DNA from: Chloroflexota bacterium
Lineage (GTDB): Bacteria; Chloroflexota; Dehalococcoidia; GIF9; UBA5629
Direction of reading: 5' to 3'
Assembly: GCA_016865855.1 (NCBI GenBank)
Contig: VGNX01000011.1
Location: forward strand, 1-44,556
Length of the DNA stretch: 44,556 nt
This document shows positions 14,991 to 23,763 of the stretch, in pieces (within the stretch, counting starts at the first letter, position 1; every line of letters begins with the position of its first letter). The notes beneath the pieces are model-generated. The model ran no database searches, was not told the DNA's origin, and worked only from the letters and a program-made list of their open reading frames with translations. The position numbers and the translations under genes were made by a program.

Positions 14991-16079
14991 TTACCCTCCT
15001 TGATTTTTAAATTTTTCAATCACTGCATCAGCGACCTCTGAGGTAGTTGCTGCAGGTTGATTGCGGTCTAACTTTAGGTCGTAGGTAACGCTTTTGCCCT
15101 CAGCGATGACATCAGCTATGGCTTTTTCCAGCCTGTCTGCAGCTTTAATCTCACCGAGATGGCATAGCATCATGGTCGCGGATAGCATCATAGCCATTGG
15201 ATTGACTTTGTTCTGGCCAATGTATTTCGGAGCGCTGCCGTGGGTAGGTTCAAAAACCGCTATATTATCGCCTATGTTAGCCCCCGGTGCAACGCCAAGC
15301 CCGCCAACCAGTCCAGCACAAAGGTCGGAGACAATGTCACCATAGAGATTGGGCAGGACAATGATATCGTATTGCTGGGGACTTCTGGCAAGGCGCATGC
15401 ATAGGGCATCGACAACCACATCTTCGAACCCTATATCTGGATATTCCTTGGCTACTTCACGGGCAGCAGCCAGGAAAAGGCCATCGGAGAACTTCAGGAT
15501 GTTAGCCTTGTGGGCCGCACTGACCTTCTTTCTATTATTGGCGCGGGCATATTCGAAGGCAAACCTGACAATACGTCTGGAAGCTGTTTCGGAGATCACT
15601 TTTATGCTGAAGCCGGAATCTTGCTTCACCTTGGTCTGTGTGGTCTCGAGAATGAGTTTTGCCAGTCTATCGCTTTCCTTGGTTCCCTTGGCGAATTCGA
15701 TGCCGCTGTAGAGGTCCTCTGTATTCTCTCTGACAATGACTATGTCTACATTTTTAAAGGGTGTGGGCACGCCAGGGTAGGTTTTACATGGGCGGAGGCA
15801 AGCATAAAGGTCTAGGCTTTGGCGCAAAGCCACGTTGACGCTTCTGAAACTGGTGCCTACCGGTGTGGTTACCGGGCCTTTGAGAGCGACCTTGTTCTTC
15901 TTTATAGATTCGAGGACATAATCAGGTAGAGGGGTGCCAAATTTATCCTGGGCTTGTTGGCCAACTATTCCAATATCCCACTCGAATTTAACGCCGGTGG
16001 CTTCTAATACTCTTTTAGCCGCCTCGGTGATCTCTGGGCCGATGCCATCGCCGGGGATAAGAGTCACTTTGTGAGACAT
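14991..16079 (-). CDS. icd: isocitrate dehydrogenase, NAD-type
   Basis: It oxidatively decarboxylates isocitrate to 2-oxoglutarate. It belongs to the isocitrate/isopropylmalate dehydrogenase family at 362 aa. The substrate loop [20 protein letters not shown] (S-x-N-x-x-LR) and [13 protein letters not shown] are the isocitrate type rather than the isopropylmalate type. The metal-binding segment is around [15 protein letters not shown], and the cofactor loop is [29 protein letters not shown]. The compact length and loop resemble the NAD-linked enzymes. It lies between leuD-like and mdh in one operon. Confidence 0.88.
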   Translation of the reverse strand: MSHKVTLIPGDGIGPEITEAAKRVLEATGVKFEWDIGIVGQQAQDKFGTPLPDYVLESIKKNKVALKGPVTTPVGTSFRSVNVALRQSLDLYACLRPCKTYPGVPTPFKNVDIVIVRENTEDLYSGIEFAKGTKESDRLAKLILETTQTKVKQDSGFSIKVISETASRRIVRFAFEYARANNRKKVSAAHKANILKFSDGLFLAAAREVAKEYPDIGFEDVVVDALCMRLARSPQQYDIIVLPNLYGDIVSDLCAGLVGGLGVAPGANIGDNIAVFEPTHGSAPKYIGQNKVNPMAMMLSATMMLCHLGEIKAADRLEKAIADVIAEGKSVTYDLKLDRNQPAATTSEVADAVIEKFKNQGG

Positions 16080-16102
16080 AACATATTCCGCCTTTACGGG
16101 GC

Positions 16103-16612
16103 TTAGAGCGTAAAATCACCGTATCTGCTTATGTAGGAGATGAGCCCGCCCTCATTAAGTATGTCCAACATCACTTTAGGGATTTTGCCAAAAGTAAGCT
16201 GGATACCTTTGGTCAGGTCGGTAATAATGCTTCTGGTTAAATTTACCTCTAATTCATCTCCAGCGTCAATTTTATCAGTATCACAAATCAGGGTCGGTAG
16301 TCCCTGATTTATGGCATTTCTGAAAAAGATACGAGCAACTGATTTTACCAGAATAGCGCTCACCCCGGCCATTTTAATAACTAGCGCAGCATGTTCCCGG
16401 CTTGAGCCAAGCCCAAAATTCCTGCCAGCAACGATGAAGTCACCTGATTTCACTTCCTCAGCAAAGGTTGGGTCAGCATCCTCCATGACGTGTTTAGCCA
16501 ACTCTGGCAGGTTGCTTCTTAAGTGTGAGTATTTACCCGGTATAATAAGGTCTGTAGAGATACCGTCGCCGAACTTAAAAGCTCTACCTTTAAGGATTGT
16601 ATCGGGCATCAT
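16103..16612 (-). CDS. leuD: aconitase/isopropylmalate isomerase family, small subunit
   Basis: It is the swivel domain of a two-subunit dehydratase of the LeuCD/homoaconitase family (169 aa). It shows the start GDGISTDLIIPGKYSHLR, the conserved AGRNFGLGSSREHA (about residue 62) and FRNAINQGLPTL. The substrate-specifying loop reads KYSHLRSNLPE, which I cannot assign to one substrate. Its ATG overlaps the large-subunit stop by 4 bp. Because isocitrate dehydrogenase follows directly, citrate/isocitrate isomerisation is at least as likely as leucine synthesis. Confidence 0.85.
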   Translation of the reverse strand: MMPDTILKGRAFKFGDGISTDLIIPGKYSHLRSNLPELAKHVMEDADPTFAEEVKSGDFIVAGRNFGLGSSREHAALVIKMAGVSAILVKSVARIFFRNAINQGLPTLICDTDKIDAGDELEVNLTRSIITDLTKGIQLTFGKIPKVMLDILNEGGLISYISRYGDFTL

Positions 16613-17862
16613 AGTACCTTTCTCGGGTCGGTGATTTCACCGGTTAATGCTGAAGCTGTGGCTGTGGCTGGGCTAGCCAGATATATTGAGGCTTCCGTAT
16701 TGCCCATCCGTCCCTTGAAATTGCGGTTAGCCGTGGATAGACAGGCTTCATTATCTCCGAGCACACCCTGGTGGAGACCGAGACAAGCAGCGCATCCCGG
16801 TGGGAGCAGAATAGCCCCGGCAGCGACTAAAGTTTCTATGTAGCCAGCTTTTATAGCTGCGGTTAGGACTTGCTGTGATGCTGGGGCTATGATTAACCTG
16901 ACACTTGGGTGACGTTTCTTGTTTCTGAGAATGACAGCAGCTGTGGCTAAATCTTCAAGCCGACCGTTGGTGCAAGTGCCGATGAACACCTGGTCGACTT
17001 TTGTACCGGCGAGCATACTCACTGGAACAACATTATCCACAGTATGAGGCATGGCTACCATAGGTTCGAGTTCAGAGGCATCGATGGTGATAGCCCGCTC
17101 ATAATCAGCGTCGGCATCGGGTTGAAGAGCTTTATATTTATTAGCCCTCCCTTGAGCTGCCAAGTACTTCTTGGTGACACTGTCACTAGGGAAAATCCCC
17201 ACCTTGGCACCAGCTTCTACCGCCATGTTGGCTACAGCCAAGCGTTCCGAGATGGTCATATTAGATACTGTTTGGCCATCGAATTCCAGCGCTTTGTAAG
17301 TGGCACCGTCAGCTCCGAGTGCGCCAATAAGGTGGAGGACAAGGTCTTTGGCACCAACCCATTTTTGAAATCTGCCACTGATGCTAATTTTGAAGGTCTC
17401 CGGCACTCGAAACCATGTCTTGCCCAGTGCGAAAACAATGGCAATGTCGCTTGACCCCATTCCAGTAGCAAATGCTCCCAAACCGCCGGCAGTTACCGTA
17501 TGGGAGTCGGCACCGACGATAATATCCCCAGGGTTAGCAAACATTTCCGCTACTAATTGATGGCATATCCCAGTGCCACCTTCGAAGATTAGGCAGTTGG
17601 TCTCTTCAGCAAAGCGGCGCAGAAATTGATGGTCATTCGATAATTGCCTGTTGGGGCTGGGTATAGCGTGGTCCAGAAAGATGGCGGTTCGTTGCGGGTT
17701 GGCTAGGCTGCCATGTTTGACTTCTTTAAATTGCCGTATGGTTAAAGGGCCAGTGGTGTCTTGAACAAAAACTAAATCTACCTGGGCAATGACTATATCG
17801 CCGGCTCGAGCGTCAGTTCCTGATTTTTCACTTAGGATTTTCTCGTTGAGGGTTTTCCCCAT
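16609..17862 (-). CDS. leuC: aconitase/isopropylmalate isomerase family, large subunit
   Basis: It is the 4Fe-4S catalytic subunit (417 aa, archaeal/bacterial LeuC2 type length). It shows VGADSHTVTAGGLGAFATGMGSSD (about residue 125) and the cluster cysteines in VFIGTCTNGRLEDL (about residue 292) and LPPGCAACLGLHQG (about residue 352). It forms an aconitate-type hydro-lyase with the small subunit. No leuA or leuB accompanies it; the neighbours are TCA enzymes, so it may be the cell's aconitase. The substrate is therefore left open. Confidence 0.87.
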   Translation of the reverse strand: MGKTLNEKILSEKSGTDARAGDIVIAQVDLVFVQDTTGPLTIRQFKEVKHGSLANPQRTAIFLDHAIPSPNRQLSNDHQFLRRFAEETNCLIFEGGTGICHQLVAEMFANPGDIIVGADSHTVTAGGLGAFATGMGSSDIAIVFALGKTWFRVPETFKISISGRFQKWVGAKDLVLHLIGALGADGATYKALEFDGQTVSNMTISERLAVANMAVEAGAKVGIFPSDSVTKKYLAAQGRANKYKALQPDADADYERAITIDASELEPMVAMPHTVDNVVPVSMLAGTKVDQVFIGTCTNGRLEDLATAAVILRNKKRHPSVRLIIAPASQQVLTAAIKAGYIETLVAAGAILLPPGCAACLGLHQGVLGDNEACLSTANRNFKGRMGNTEASIYLASPATATASALTGEITDPRKVL

Positions 17863-17868
17863 AAAAGC

Positions 17869-19809
17869 CTAACCAATTATGGCAAGTACAGTGCCTCCGC
17901 TTACCTTATCGCCAGGCTTACAATTTATGGATTTAATTTTACCGGCAGCCGGGGCAACTATTTCATTTTCCATCTTCATGGCTTCTAGGACAACTACGCC
18001 CATGCCTACTTTGACCTCGTCACCTTCTTTAACGAGATAGCGGATGACTGTGCCTGGTATCGGAGCGAGCACCGGCGTATCCCCGGCAGCGACGGCTACC
18101 TTGGGAGGTGCAGGGGCTTCTTTCTTCTCTACTGGTGCTGGAGGTGCTTCTGGTTTAGGTGGTGGCGGTGCTACCGGTGGTTGTGGCGGAGCGTATACTG
18201 GTGGAGGAGCGGATGTATCCGGGCCACCTGCAGGCTCGACCTCAACCTTGTAATGTTCATCACCAATAAAGACATTGAATGTTCTAGCAGCAGGCCCCTT
18301 AATCGGCGCTTTCACCTCAACCTTCTCCGCCAGTTTGCCAGCTTTGGCTTTGGCGATAATCTCGTCTTCTCGTTTGACGTCTTCTAAAGTCTTCGGCTTG
18401 GTTTCTGGTGGTGGTGACTCCAAACCATATTTCCACTTTAGGAATCGCATCCCAGTCTGAGGATATAGGGCATAGACAAGCACGTCACCTATATCTTTAG
18501 CGATATCTTTGGTAGCCTCCTTGGCTTTTGCCAGTTCTGGCTCGAGAATATCAGCCGGTCGGCAGGTGATAGGTTTGTCCCCACGTTCGTAACCTTTAAG
18601 GACTGTTTTTTGTACCTCTTTGTCGATTGGAGCCGGGGGTTTACCGTACAAGCCGTAAACGTAATCTTTGACTTCCTTGGATATCATTTTATATCTGCCG
18701 AAAAGGACATTCTGGACTGCCTGAACGCCGACTATCTGGCTGGTTGGCGTAACCAGGGGTGGGTAACCGAGCTCTTTTCGAGTTCGGGGAAGTTCGGCAT
18801 AAACTTCGTGCAGGCGGTCTAGGGCATTAGCCTCTCTTAGTTGGGCTACCATGTTGCTGAACATGCCACCGGGGATTTGATGCCATAGCACACCGGTATC
18901 AATCACTGATATCTTGGTAGTATCCAGAAAATCCCTATACTTAGGTGCGATAGACTCGAAGTATTCACCTAGCTTAAGTAGGTGCTCCAACTTGAGTCTG
19001 GTATCTCTGGGGCTGCCGCTAAGGGCAACCACAATTGGCTCTATAGCTGGGTGAGCAGTGCGCAAAGCGAAAGGAGCAATGCAAGTATCTATGAAATCGA
19101 CTCCAGCCTCGATGGCTTTTAAGTAGCTCATATAAGCCATGCCACTGGTGAAGTGACTGTGCAGGTTGACCGGTATCTTCAGAGCTTGTTTTAAAGCTTT
19201 GGTAAGCTCATAAGCGTCATCTGGGGCGATGAGTCCAGCCATGTCTTTAATACACAGACTATCTGCTCCCATGTCTTGAATGAGTAGGGCTTTTTTTACA
19301 TAATAATCAATATTATATACAGGGCCACCCAGTGTGCGTTCTGTTAGCGAGTAGCACAGTGAACCCTGGATATGTTTGCCCTTGTCCTTGATGGCCTTAA
19401 AGGCGGTTATGAAGTTGCGTTCGTCATTAACGGCATCGAAAACGCGGAAGACGTCAATGCCGCAGTCAGCGGCGTGGTGAACAAAGGCGACAACTACATC
19501 ATCGGCATAATTACGGTAGCCGACCAAGTTCTGTCCGCGCAAGAGCATCTGCAATCTGGTATCAGGCATCAGCTTCTTTAAGATACGGATTCTTTCCCAG
19601 GGGTCTTCGTTTAGGAATCTGGTCATTACGTCGAAGGTAGCACCACCCCAGACTTCCATTGACCAAAAACCCACCTTGTTCATCTCTGCGGCAATAGGTT
19701 CCATGTCGGCGGTTCGCATTCTGGTGGCGAATAATGATTGGTGTCCGTCACGCAAAGTAAGGTCGGTGATTTTTACTGGATTTTTGTTGCTCTCCTTGGC
19801 TGGGCTCAT
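17869..19809 (-). CDS. biotin-containing pyruvate/oxaloacetate carboxyltransferase (PycB/OadA/transcarboxylase 5S-1.3S type)
   Basis: It transfers CO2 between carboxybiotin and pyruvate/oxaloacetate. The HMGL-like TIM barrel starts ITDLTLRDGHQSL and includes GVDFIDT and the metal-binding HSHFTSGM. The conserved-carboxylase domain follows to about residue 470. Then come a Pro/Ala-rich linker and a biotinyl domain with EAMKMEN (biotin Lys about residue 612). At 646 aa it is full length. ATG 19809 is chosen for AAGGAGA eight bases upstream. No biotin carboxylase subunit lies nearby. Next to a 12S-like gene it could be the fused 5S+1.3S part of transcarboxylase, or pyruvate carboxylase subunit B. 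Confidence 0.88.
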   Translation of the reverse strand: MSPAKESNKNPVKITDLTLRDGHQSLFATRMRTADMEPIAAEMNKVGFWSMEVWGGATFDVMTRFLNEDPWERIRILKKLMPDTRLQMLLRGQNLVGYRNYADDVVVAFVHHAADCGIDVFRVFDAVNDERNFITAFKAIKDKGKHIQGSLCYSLTERTLGGPVYNIDYYVKKALLIQDMGADSLCIKDMAGLIAPDDAYELTKALKQALKIPVNLHSHFTSGMAYMSYLKAIEAGVDFIDTCIAPFALRTAHPAIEPIVVALSGSPRDTRLKLEHLLKLGEYFESIAPKYRDFLDTTKISVIDTGVLWHQIPGGMFSNMVAQLREANALDRLHEVYAELPRTRKELGYPPLVTPTSQIVGVQAVQNVLFGRYKMISKEVKDYVYGLYGKPPAPIDKEVQKTVLKGYERGDKPITCRPADILEPELAKAKEATKDIAKDIGDVLVYALYPQTGMRFLKWKYGLESPPPETKPKTLEDVKREDEIIAKAKAGKLAEKVEVKAPIKGPAARTFNVFIGDEHYKVEVEPAGGPDTSAPPPVYAPPQPPVAPPPPKPEAPPAPVEKKEAPAPPKVAVAAGDTPVLAPIPGTVIRYLVKEGDEVKVGMGVVVLEAMKMENEIVAPAAGKIKSINCKPGDKVSGGTVLAIIG

Positions 19810-19847
19810 GCCTGCATCTCCTTTCACATAAGTGTCAATCCGGTGTT

Positions 19848-20039
19848 CTATCGATTATCTCTTCTCACCCGCCAGCGAGTTCTGGCCCTCATCAATTCTT
19901 GGCGTCCAAAAAGCTGCCATGAGCTAATTTCGGGATAGGGCACAACTTTAGAAGGTACTGCCTTAGCTTGCTCTTCCTGTTCGATATAGGCGTTAATTGC
20001 TCCAACTATGGCAGCGATTGTAGCTTTCTTCATTTCCAC
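19848..20039 (-). CDS. small conserved subunit-like protein of the carboxyltransferase operon
   Basis: It is a 63-aa protein between the two carboxyltransferase genes, 6 bases after the upstream one. The N-terminus KKATIAAIVGAINAYIEQEE is helical. The C-terminus SSWQLFGRQELMRARTRW is basic with a W-x3-GR-x3-M-x2-R pattern. Similar short proteins occur beside decarboxylase and acyl-CoA carboxylase genes as small or epsilon/delta-like subunits; I infer that role from position and do not assign a name. It starts GTG 20039 or ATG 20033. It has no membrane helix. Confidence 0.65.
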   Translation of the reverse strand: MEMKKATIAAIVGAINAYIEQEEQAKAVPSKVVPYPEISSWQLFGRQELMRARTRWRVRRDNR

Positions 20040-20045
20040 TACTCT

Positions 20046-21596
20046 CTAAAGGGGGATGTTGCCGTGCTTCTTAGGTGGATTTGTGTCAGTCTTGTTGCGA
20101 AGCATTTCCAAGGCTTTAATCACTTTTGGTCTTGTGCTTCTCGGGTCGATGACATCGTCAAGGTAGCCCTTGCTAGCGGCTATATAGGGATTAGCGAATT
20201 TATCTTTGTACTCAGCAATTAGTTTTTGTCGCATCTCTTCTGGTTTTTCCGATTTATCTATAGCGTCTTTGAAAATGATGTTTACGGCACCGTCTGGTCC
20301 CATTACGGCAATCTCGGCTGTTGGCCAAGCGTAGTTGATATCGCCGCGCAGGCTCTTGCTGCTCATGACTACGAAAGCGCCACCATAAGCTTTCCGGGTG
20401 ATGACGCTTACTTTGGGCACGGTGGCTTCAGCATAGGCATAGAGGAGCTTGGCACCATGCCTGATGATACCTTTGTATTCTTGGTCGGTGCCCGGCATGT
20501 ATCCGGGTACGTCAACGAGTGTAACCAGAGGAATGTTGAAGCAATCGCAGAATCGGACGAACCTGGCGCCCTTGTCCGAGGCATCAACATCAATAACACC
20601 GGCGTAGAATGATGGCTGCTGGGCTACTATCCCAACACTGTTTCCGCCCATTCGAGCGAAGCCAACAATTAGGTTGCGGGCAAAATTCTTGTGCACTTCC
20701 ATAAAATCGCCGTTGTCCACAATTTTGAATATGACCTTTGTCATATCATAGGTTTTGTTTGGGTCATCAGGGACAAAGTGGAGAAGTTCCTCATCCATGC
20801 GGTTAGGGTCATCGCCGGTATCTATAAAGGGCGGCTCGTCCATATTATTTTGAGGCAGGAAACTTAGCATTTGGCGCACCGCCTCGAGACATTTCTGGTC
20901 ATCGTCGGCGACAAAGTGGCAGTTGCCGCTTTTAGTAGCATGAGTCATAGCACCCCCCAGTTCCTCAAGGCTGACTTCCTCACCGGTAACTGCCTTGATT
21001 ACTGCTGGCCCGGTAATATACATTTGGCCTGTGTTTTTCACCATGAAAATGAAGTCAGTTATGGCCGGTGAGTAGACAGCACCTCCGGCACACGGCCCCA
21101 TAACCACTGAAATTTGAGGAATAACGCCTGAATAGATGGTATTGCGCATAAAGATATCACCGTAGGCTATCAGGCTGTCTACCCCCTCTTGGATGCGAGC
21201 GCCTCCTGAGTCCAGCAGGCCGATGATAGGAGCGCCACTCTTGGCGGCTAAGTCCATAGCTTTGCAAATTTTTTCGGAGGCTGTTTTTGACAGTGAACCA
21301 CCAAAAACTGTGAAGTCCTGAGAGAAGACGAAAGCGGTTCGGCCATTGATTTTGCCATATCCGGTGACTACAGCATCGCCAAGGACTCTTTGCTCTTCAA
21401 GCCCGAAGTCAGTGCAGCGGTGGAGGGCAAACGGGTCTAGTTCTTCAAAGGTGCCTGGGTCAAAGAGAAGCTGAATTCGTTCCCTAGCGGTAAGCTTGCC
21501 TCGTTTGTGCTGGGCGTCTATGCGTTGGGCGCCACCACCGACCATAGCTTGTTCTCTTAGTTTGCTTAATTCGGTGATTTTCCGCTCAATTCCCAT
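20046..21596 (-). CDS. mmdA: acyl-CoA (methylmalonyl/propionyl-CoA) carboxyltransferase subunit
   Basis: It is a crotonase-fold biotin-dependent carboxyltransferase of 516 aa, 12S/PccB/MmdA type. It shows [33 protein letters not shown], the acyl-CoA site [16 protein letters not shown] (about residue 120), [15 protein letters not shown] (about residue 165) and [23 protein letters not shown] (about residue 370). It can be the 12S part of methylmalonyl-CoA:pyruvate transcarboxylase, a methylmalonyl-CoA decarboxylase alpha subunit, or PccB. It heads the minus-strand operon running to mdh. The divergent folP promoter region lies upstream. Confidence 0.9.
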   Translation of the reverse strand: MGIERKITELSKLREQAMVGGGAQRIDAQHKRGKLTARERIQLLFDPGTFEELDPFALHRCTDFGLEEQRVLGDAVVTGYGKINGRTAFVFSQDFTVFGGSLSKTASEKICKAMDLAAKSGAPIIGLLDSGGARIQEGVDSLIAYGDIFMRNTIYSGVIPQISVVMGPCAGGAVYSPAITDFIFMVKNTGQMYITGPAVIKAVTGEEVSLEELGGAMTHATKSGNCHFVADDDQKCLEAVRQMLSFLPQNNMDEPPFIDTGDDPNRMDEELLHFVPDDPNKTYDMTKVIFKIVDNGDFMEVHKNFARNLIVGFARMGGNSVGIVAQQPSFYAGVIDVDASDKGARFVRFCDCFNIPLVTLVDVPGYMPGTDQEYKGIIRHGAKLLYAYAEATVPKVSVITRKAYGGAFVVMSSKSLRGDINYAWPTAEIAVMGPDGAVNIIFKDAIDKSEKPEEMRQKLIAEYKDKFANPYIAASKGYLDDVIDPRSTRPKVIKALEMLRNKTDTNPPKKHGNIPL

Positions 21597-21698
21597 TTGT
21601 TCTTCACCTTTCCATTAAGCCGGTTTGTGGGGATATTGCTTAATTTGATTGTTCACCGAGTAAACATTGTAGCATATTTCGCCGAGCATTGGATAGCG

Positions 21699-21704
21699 TA
21701 TAAT
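21699..21704 (+). promoter_or_regulatory. -10 box upstream of folP
   Basis: A perfect TATAAT lies 27 bases before the folP ATG. The best -35 candidate is the weak TTTCGC at 21677-21682 (16-base spacer). On the other strand a TACAAT-like box near 21666-21671 could serve mmdA. This suggests a compact divergent promoter region. Confidence 0.45.
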
Positions 21705-21731
21705 TACCTAGCATGGTAGAATAAAAACCTG

Positions 21732-22616
21732 ATGACCGGCAGGTTGAGCAAAGCTTCGTTGTTAAAATGGCGAAAGACCAGGGGCGGTTCTTCTTTGGGT
21801 GTCACCCATTGCGGAAAAACCACCTTCTACTGGGGAGAACGAACCTATGCGATGGGGATTGTCAATATCTCTCCTGATTCTTTCTCCGGCGATGGTTTGG
21901 ATAGTGTTGATGCTGCTGTGGCTCAAGCACAACGCTTTGTTGCCGAAGGTGTTGACATACTTGATGTTGGTGGCGAATCTACACGTCCGGGTTCGTCTCC
22001 AATATCAGTTGATGAAGAATCACGGCGGGTGATACCAGTGCTGGAGCGGTTGATTGGCAAGGTAAAGGTGCCTTTGAGTGTTGACACTTACAAGTTTGAT
22101 GTAGCTCGTCAGGCTCTAGATGCTGGGGCTGAAATGATAAATGATATTTGGGGGTTGAAGCTGGAGCCAAGACTGGCTGAGCTGGCGGCAGAGAGAGGCG
22201 CGCCTATAATCCTCATGAGCAATCAGCGGGATAAACCTCGGCGCAATATTGTATCGGCGGTTATTGAAGACCTTAAGAGGTCTATAGATTTAGCTTTGGA
22301 TTCAGGAGTGCCCTGGGAGAATATCATCGTTGACCCAGGCATTGGTTTCGGCAAGACCCTGGAGCAAAACCTTGAGCTGGCACGTCGGCTGGATGAGCTT
22401 AAAGTTTTAGGTAGGCCTATCCTTCTGGGCACTTCACGCAAATCGATGATTGGGTTGATATTAGATTTGCCGCCAGAGCAGCGTCTAGAGGGGACAGCGG
22501 CTACCATTGCCATTGGAATTACTAAAGGTGCCGATATGGTTCGGTTGCATGACGTTAGAGAGATGATACGCGTTTGTCGGATGAGCGATGCCATTATCCG
22601 AGGCAGGGGGAGTTAG
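21732..22616 (+). CDS. folP: dihydropteroate synthase
   Basis: It condenses 6-hydroxymethyl-dihydropterin diphosphate with p-aminobenzoate in folate synthesis. It has YAMGIVNISPDSFSGDG (about residue 39, signature 1), FVAEGVDILDVGGESTRPGS (about residue 68, signature 2), then DTYKFDVARQALDAGAEMINDIWG and VDPGIGFGKTLEQN. At 294 aa the N-terminus is about 30 residues longer than many; ATG 21732 has no strong ribosome site, so a later start is possible. It heads a plus-strand folP-folK-queD operon. Confidence 0.94.
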   Translation: MTGRLSKASLLKWRKTRGGSSLGVTHCGKTTFYWGERTYAMGIVNISPDSFSGDGLDSVDAAVAQAQRFVAEGVDILDVGGESTRPGSSPISVDEESRRVIPVLERLIGKVKVPLSVDTYKFDVARQALDAGAEMINDIWGLKLEPRLAELAAERGAPIILMSNQRDKPRRNIVSAVIEDLKRSIDLALDSGVPWENIIVDPGIGFGKTLEQNLELARRLDELKVLGRPILLGTSRKSMIGLILDLPPEQRLEGTAATIAIGITKGADMVRLHDVREMIRVCRMSDAIIRGRGS

Positions 22617-22618
22617 CG

Positions 22619-23146
22619 GTGATAACTGCTTATCTTGGTCTCGGTTCCAATTTAGGAGATAGGAAACAGAACTTGGCTCAAGCCTTGAAATTGATGTCGA
22701 AGCACTTGGTCGTAGAGCAAGTTTCCTGCATTTATGAAACTGAGCCCGTAGGCTACAAGGATCAGCCGCTTTTTCTCAATGCTGTATGTCGTATCTCTAC
22801 TGAGATGGGTCCCAAGCAATTGTTGCGTTTGGCCAAAAAAATTGAAATTAAACTCGGCAGAGTGCCTAGTTTTCCCAATACCCCTAGGCCTATTGATATC
22901 GACATACTTTTCTACGGCGATAAGGTTTTCAGCGATAAGGAATTAACTATACCCCATCCACGTCTAGCCGAGCGGGCATTCGTGCTCGTGCCACTGGCTG
23001 AAATCGCTCCTGGCCTGGTTCATCCTGAGAAGGGAAAAACTGCTAGTGAGCTATTGGATGATTTAGGAGTTGTGGCTGGTGTTCGCAAATGGGCTGAAGC
23101 CGGGGAGATTATGATCAGGAGGCAAGATGTATCAAGTTTCTGTTGA
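22619..23146 (+). CDS. folK: 2-amino-4-hydroxy-6-hydroxymethyldihydropteridine pyrophosphokinase
   Basis: It transfers pyrophosphate from ATP to 6-hydroxymethyl-dihydropterin to make the FolP substrate. It has LGLGSNLGDRKQNL at the N-terminus, ETEPVGYKDQPLFLNAV (about residue 39) and PRPIDIDILFYGD (about residue 90) with the metal-binding Asp pair. GTG 22619 is chosen: it stands two bases after the folP stop and GGGGGAG lies upstream. That gives 175 aa. It overlaps queD by 20 bp, which implies coupled translation. Confidence 0.93.
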   Translation: MITAYLGLGSNLGDRKQNLAQALKLMSKHLVVEQVSCIYETEPVGYKDQPLFLNAVCRISTEMGPKQLLRLAKKIEIKLGRVPSFPNTPRPIDIDILFYGDKVFSDKELTIPHPRLAERAFVLVPLAEIAPGLVHPEKGKTASELLDDLGVVAGVRKWAEAGEIMIRRQDVSSFC

Positions 23147-23495
23147 AGGGCATTTCGATGCAGCTCATTATCTCAGAGATTATGGTGGCAAATGTGAGAA
23201 TCTACACGGCCACCGCTTCAAGGTGGTGGTTAGCTTGAAAGCGACAAAGCTTAATGAAATCGGCTTGGCTTATGATTTTGTGGAGCTAAAGCGCCATCTG
23301 GGTGAGGTTCTTGCCCGATTTGACCACACCTGCCTTAACGATGTGCCGCCTTTCGATAAGATCAATCCGTCTTCGGAAAATATCGCTGTGACTATCTATG
23401 ACCAGCTTAAAGGACGTTTCTCTGGAGGAGTATCATTGTCAAGCGTTGAAGTCTGGGAATCTCCGCAAAGCTGTGTAATCTATAGACCTGAGTAA
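23127..23495 (+). CDS. queD: 6-pyruvoyl-tetrahydropterin synthase family (QueD / PTPS-III-like)
   Basis: It is a T-fold protein of 122 aa. Zinc ligands are His14 (FDAAHYL) and His27/His29 in CENLHGH. The motif has Cys23 where QueD has its catalytic Cys and also Glu24, at the place where PTPS-III enzymes that replace dihydroneopterin aldolase carry Glu. DHTCLND and a terminal EVWESPQSCVIY follow. The ribosome site AGGAGG lies four bases before the ATG. Its place directly after folP-folK, with no folB present, suggests a role in folate synthesis as well as, or instead of, queuosine. Confidence 0.88.
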   Translation: MYQVSVEGHFDAAHYLRDYGGKCENLHGHRFKVVVSLKATKLNEIGLAYDFVELKRHLGEVLARFDHTCLNDVPPFDKINPSSENIAVTIYDQLKGRFSGGVSLSSVEVWESPQSCVIYRPE

Positions 23496-23678
23496 CTAGT
23501 CTTTAAGGTTTGGTGGCAATAGGTTGGGGATGCTGTCCGTTATAGGGTAGGGGTGGTTGCACTTTTGGCAAAATAGAGAGCCGTTAACTACATCGCCTTC
23601 TTTTTCCTCAGTCACGGTGAGTTCAAGAGGGCCTTTGCACACCGGACAGGCTAGGATGTCCATCAATTCTTTTTTCAT
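23496..23678 (-). CDS. Trm112/YcaR-family zinc-ribbon protein
   Basis: It is a 60-aa protein, ELMDILACPVCKGPLEL... then GSLFCQKCNHPYPITDSIPNLLP. The two Cys-x2-Cys pairs and the IPNLLP ending are typical of the Trm112-like family (bacterial YcaR), small partners or activators of methyltransferases. Its stop abuts the queD stop with no gap, so the two genes converge end to end. No obvious partner adjoins it; the tandem methyltransferases lie 5 kb away. Confidence 0.85.
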   Translation of the reverse strand: MKKELMDILACPVCKGPLELTVTEEKEGDVVNGSLFCQKCNHPYPITDSIPNLLPPNLKD

Positions 23679-23763
23679 CGAGTGCTTATCCTACCCTAAT
23701 TTAGGTAAGCTGTCAATGCAGATTATTTCAAATAGGTTAGTAGCTTCCGTTTTTGGTTAAAAC

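Noticed and set aside
18044-18253. Gly-rich plus-strand open frame
   Set aside because: It is the complement of the Pro/Ala-rich linker of the biotin protein.
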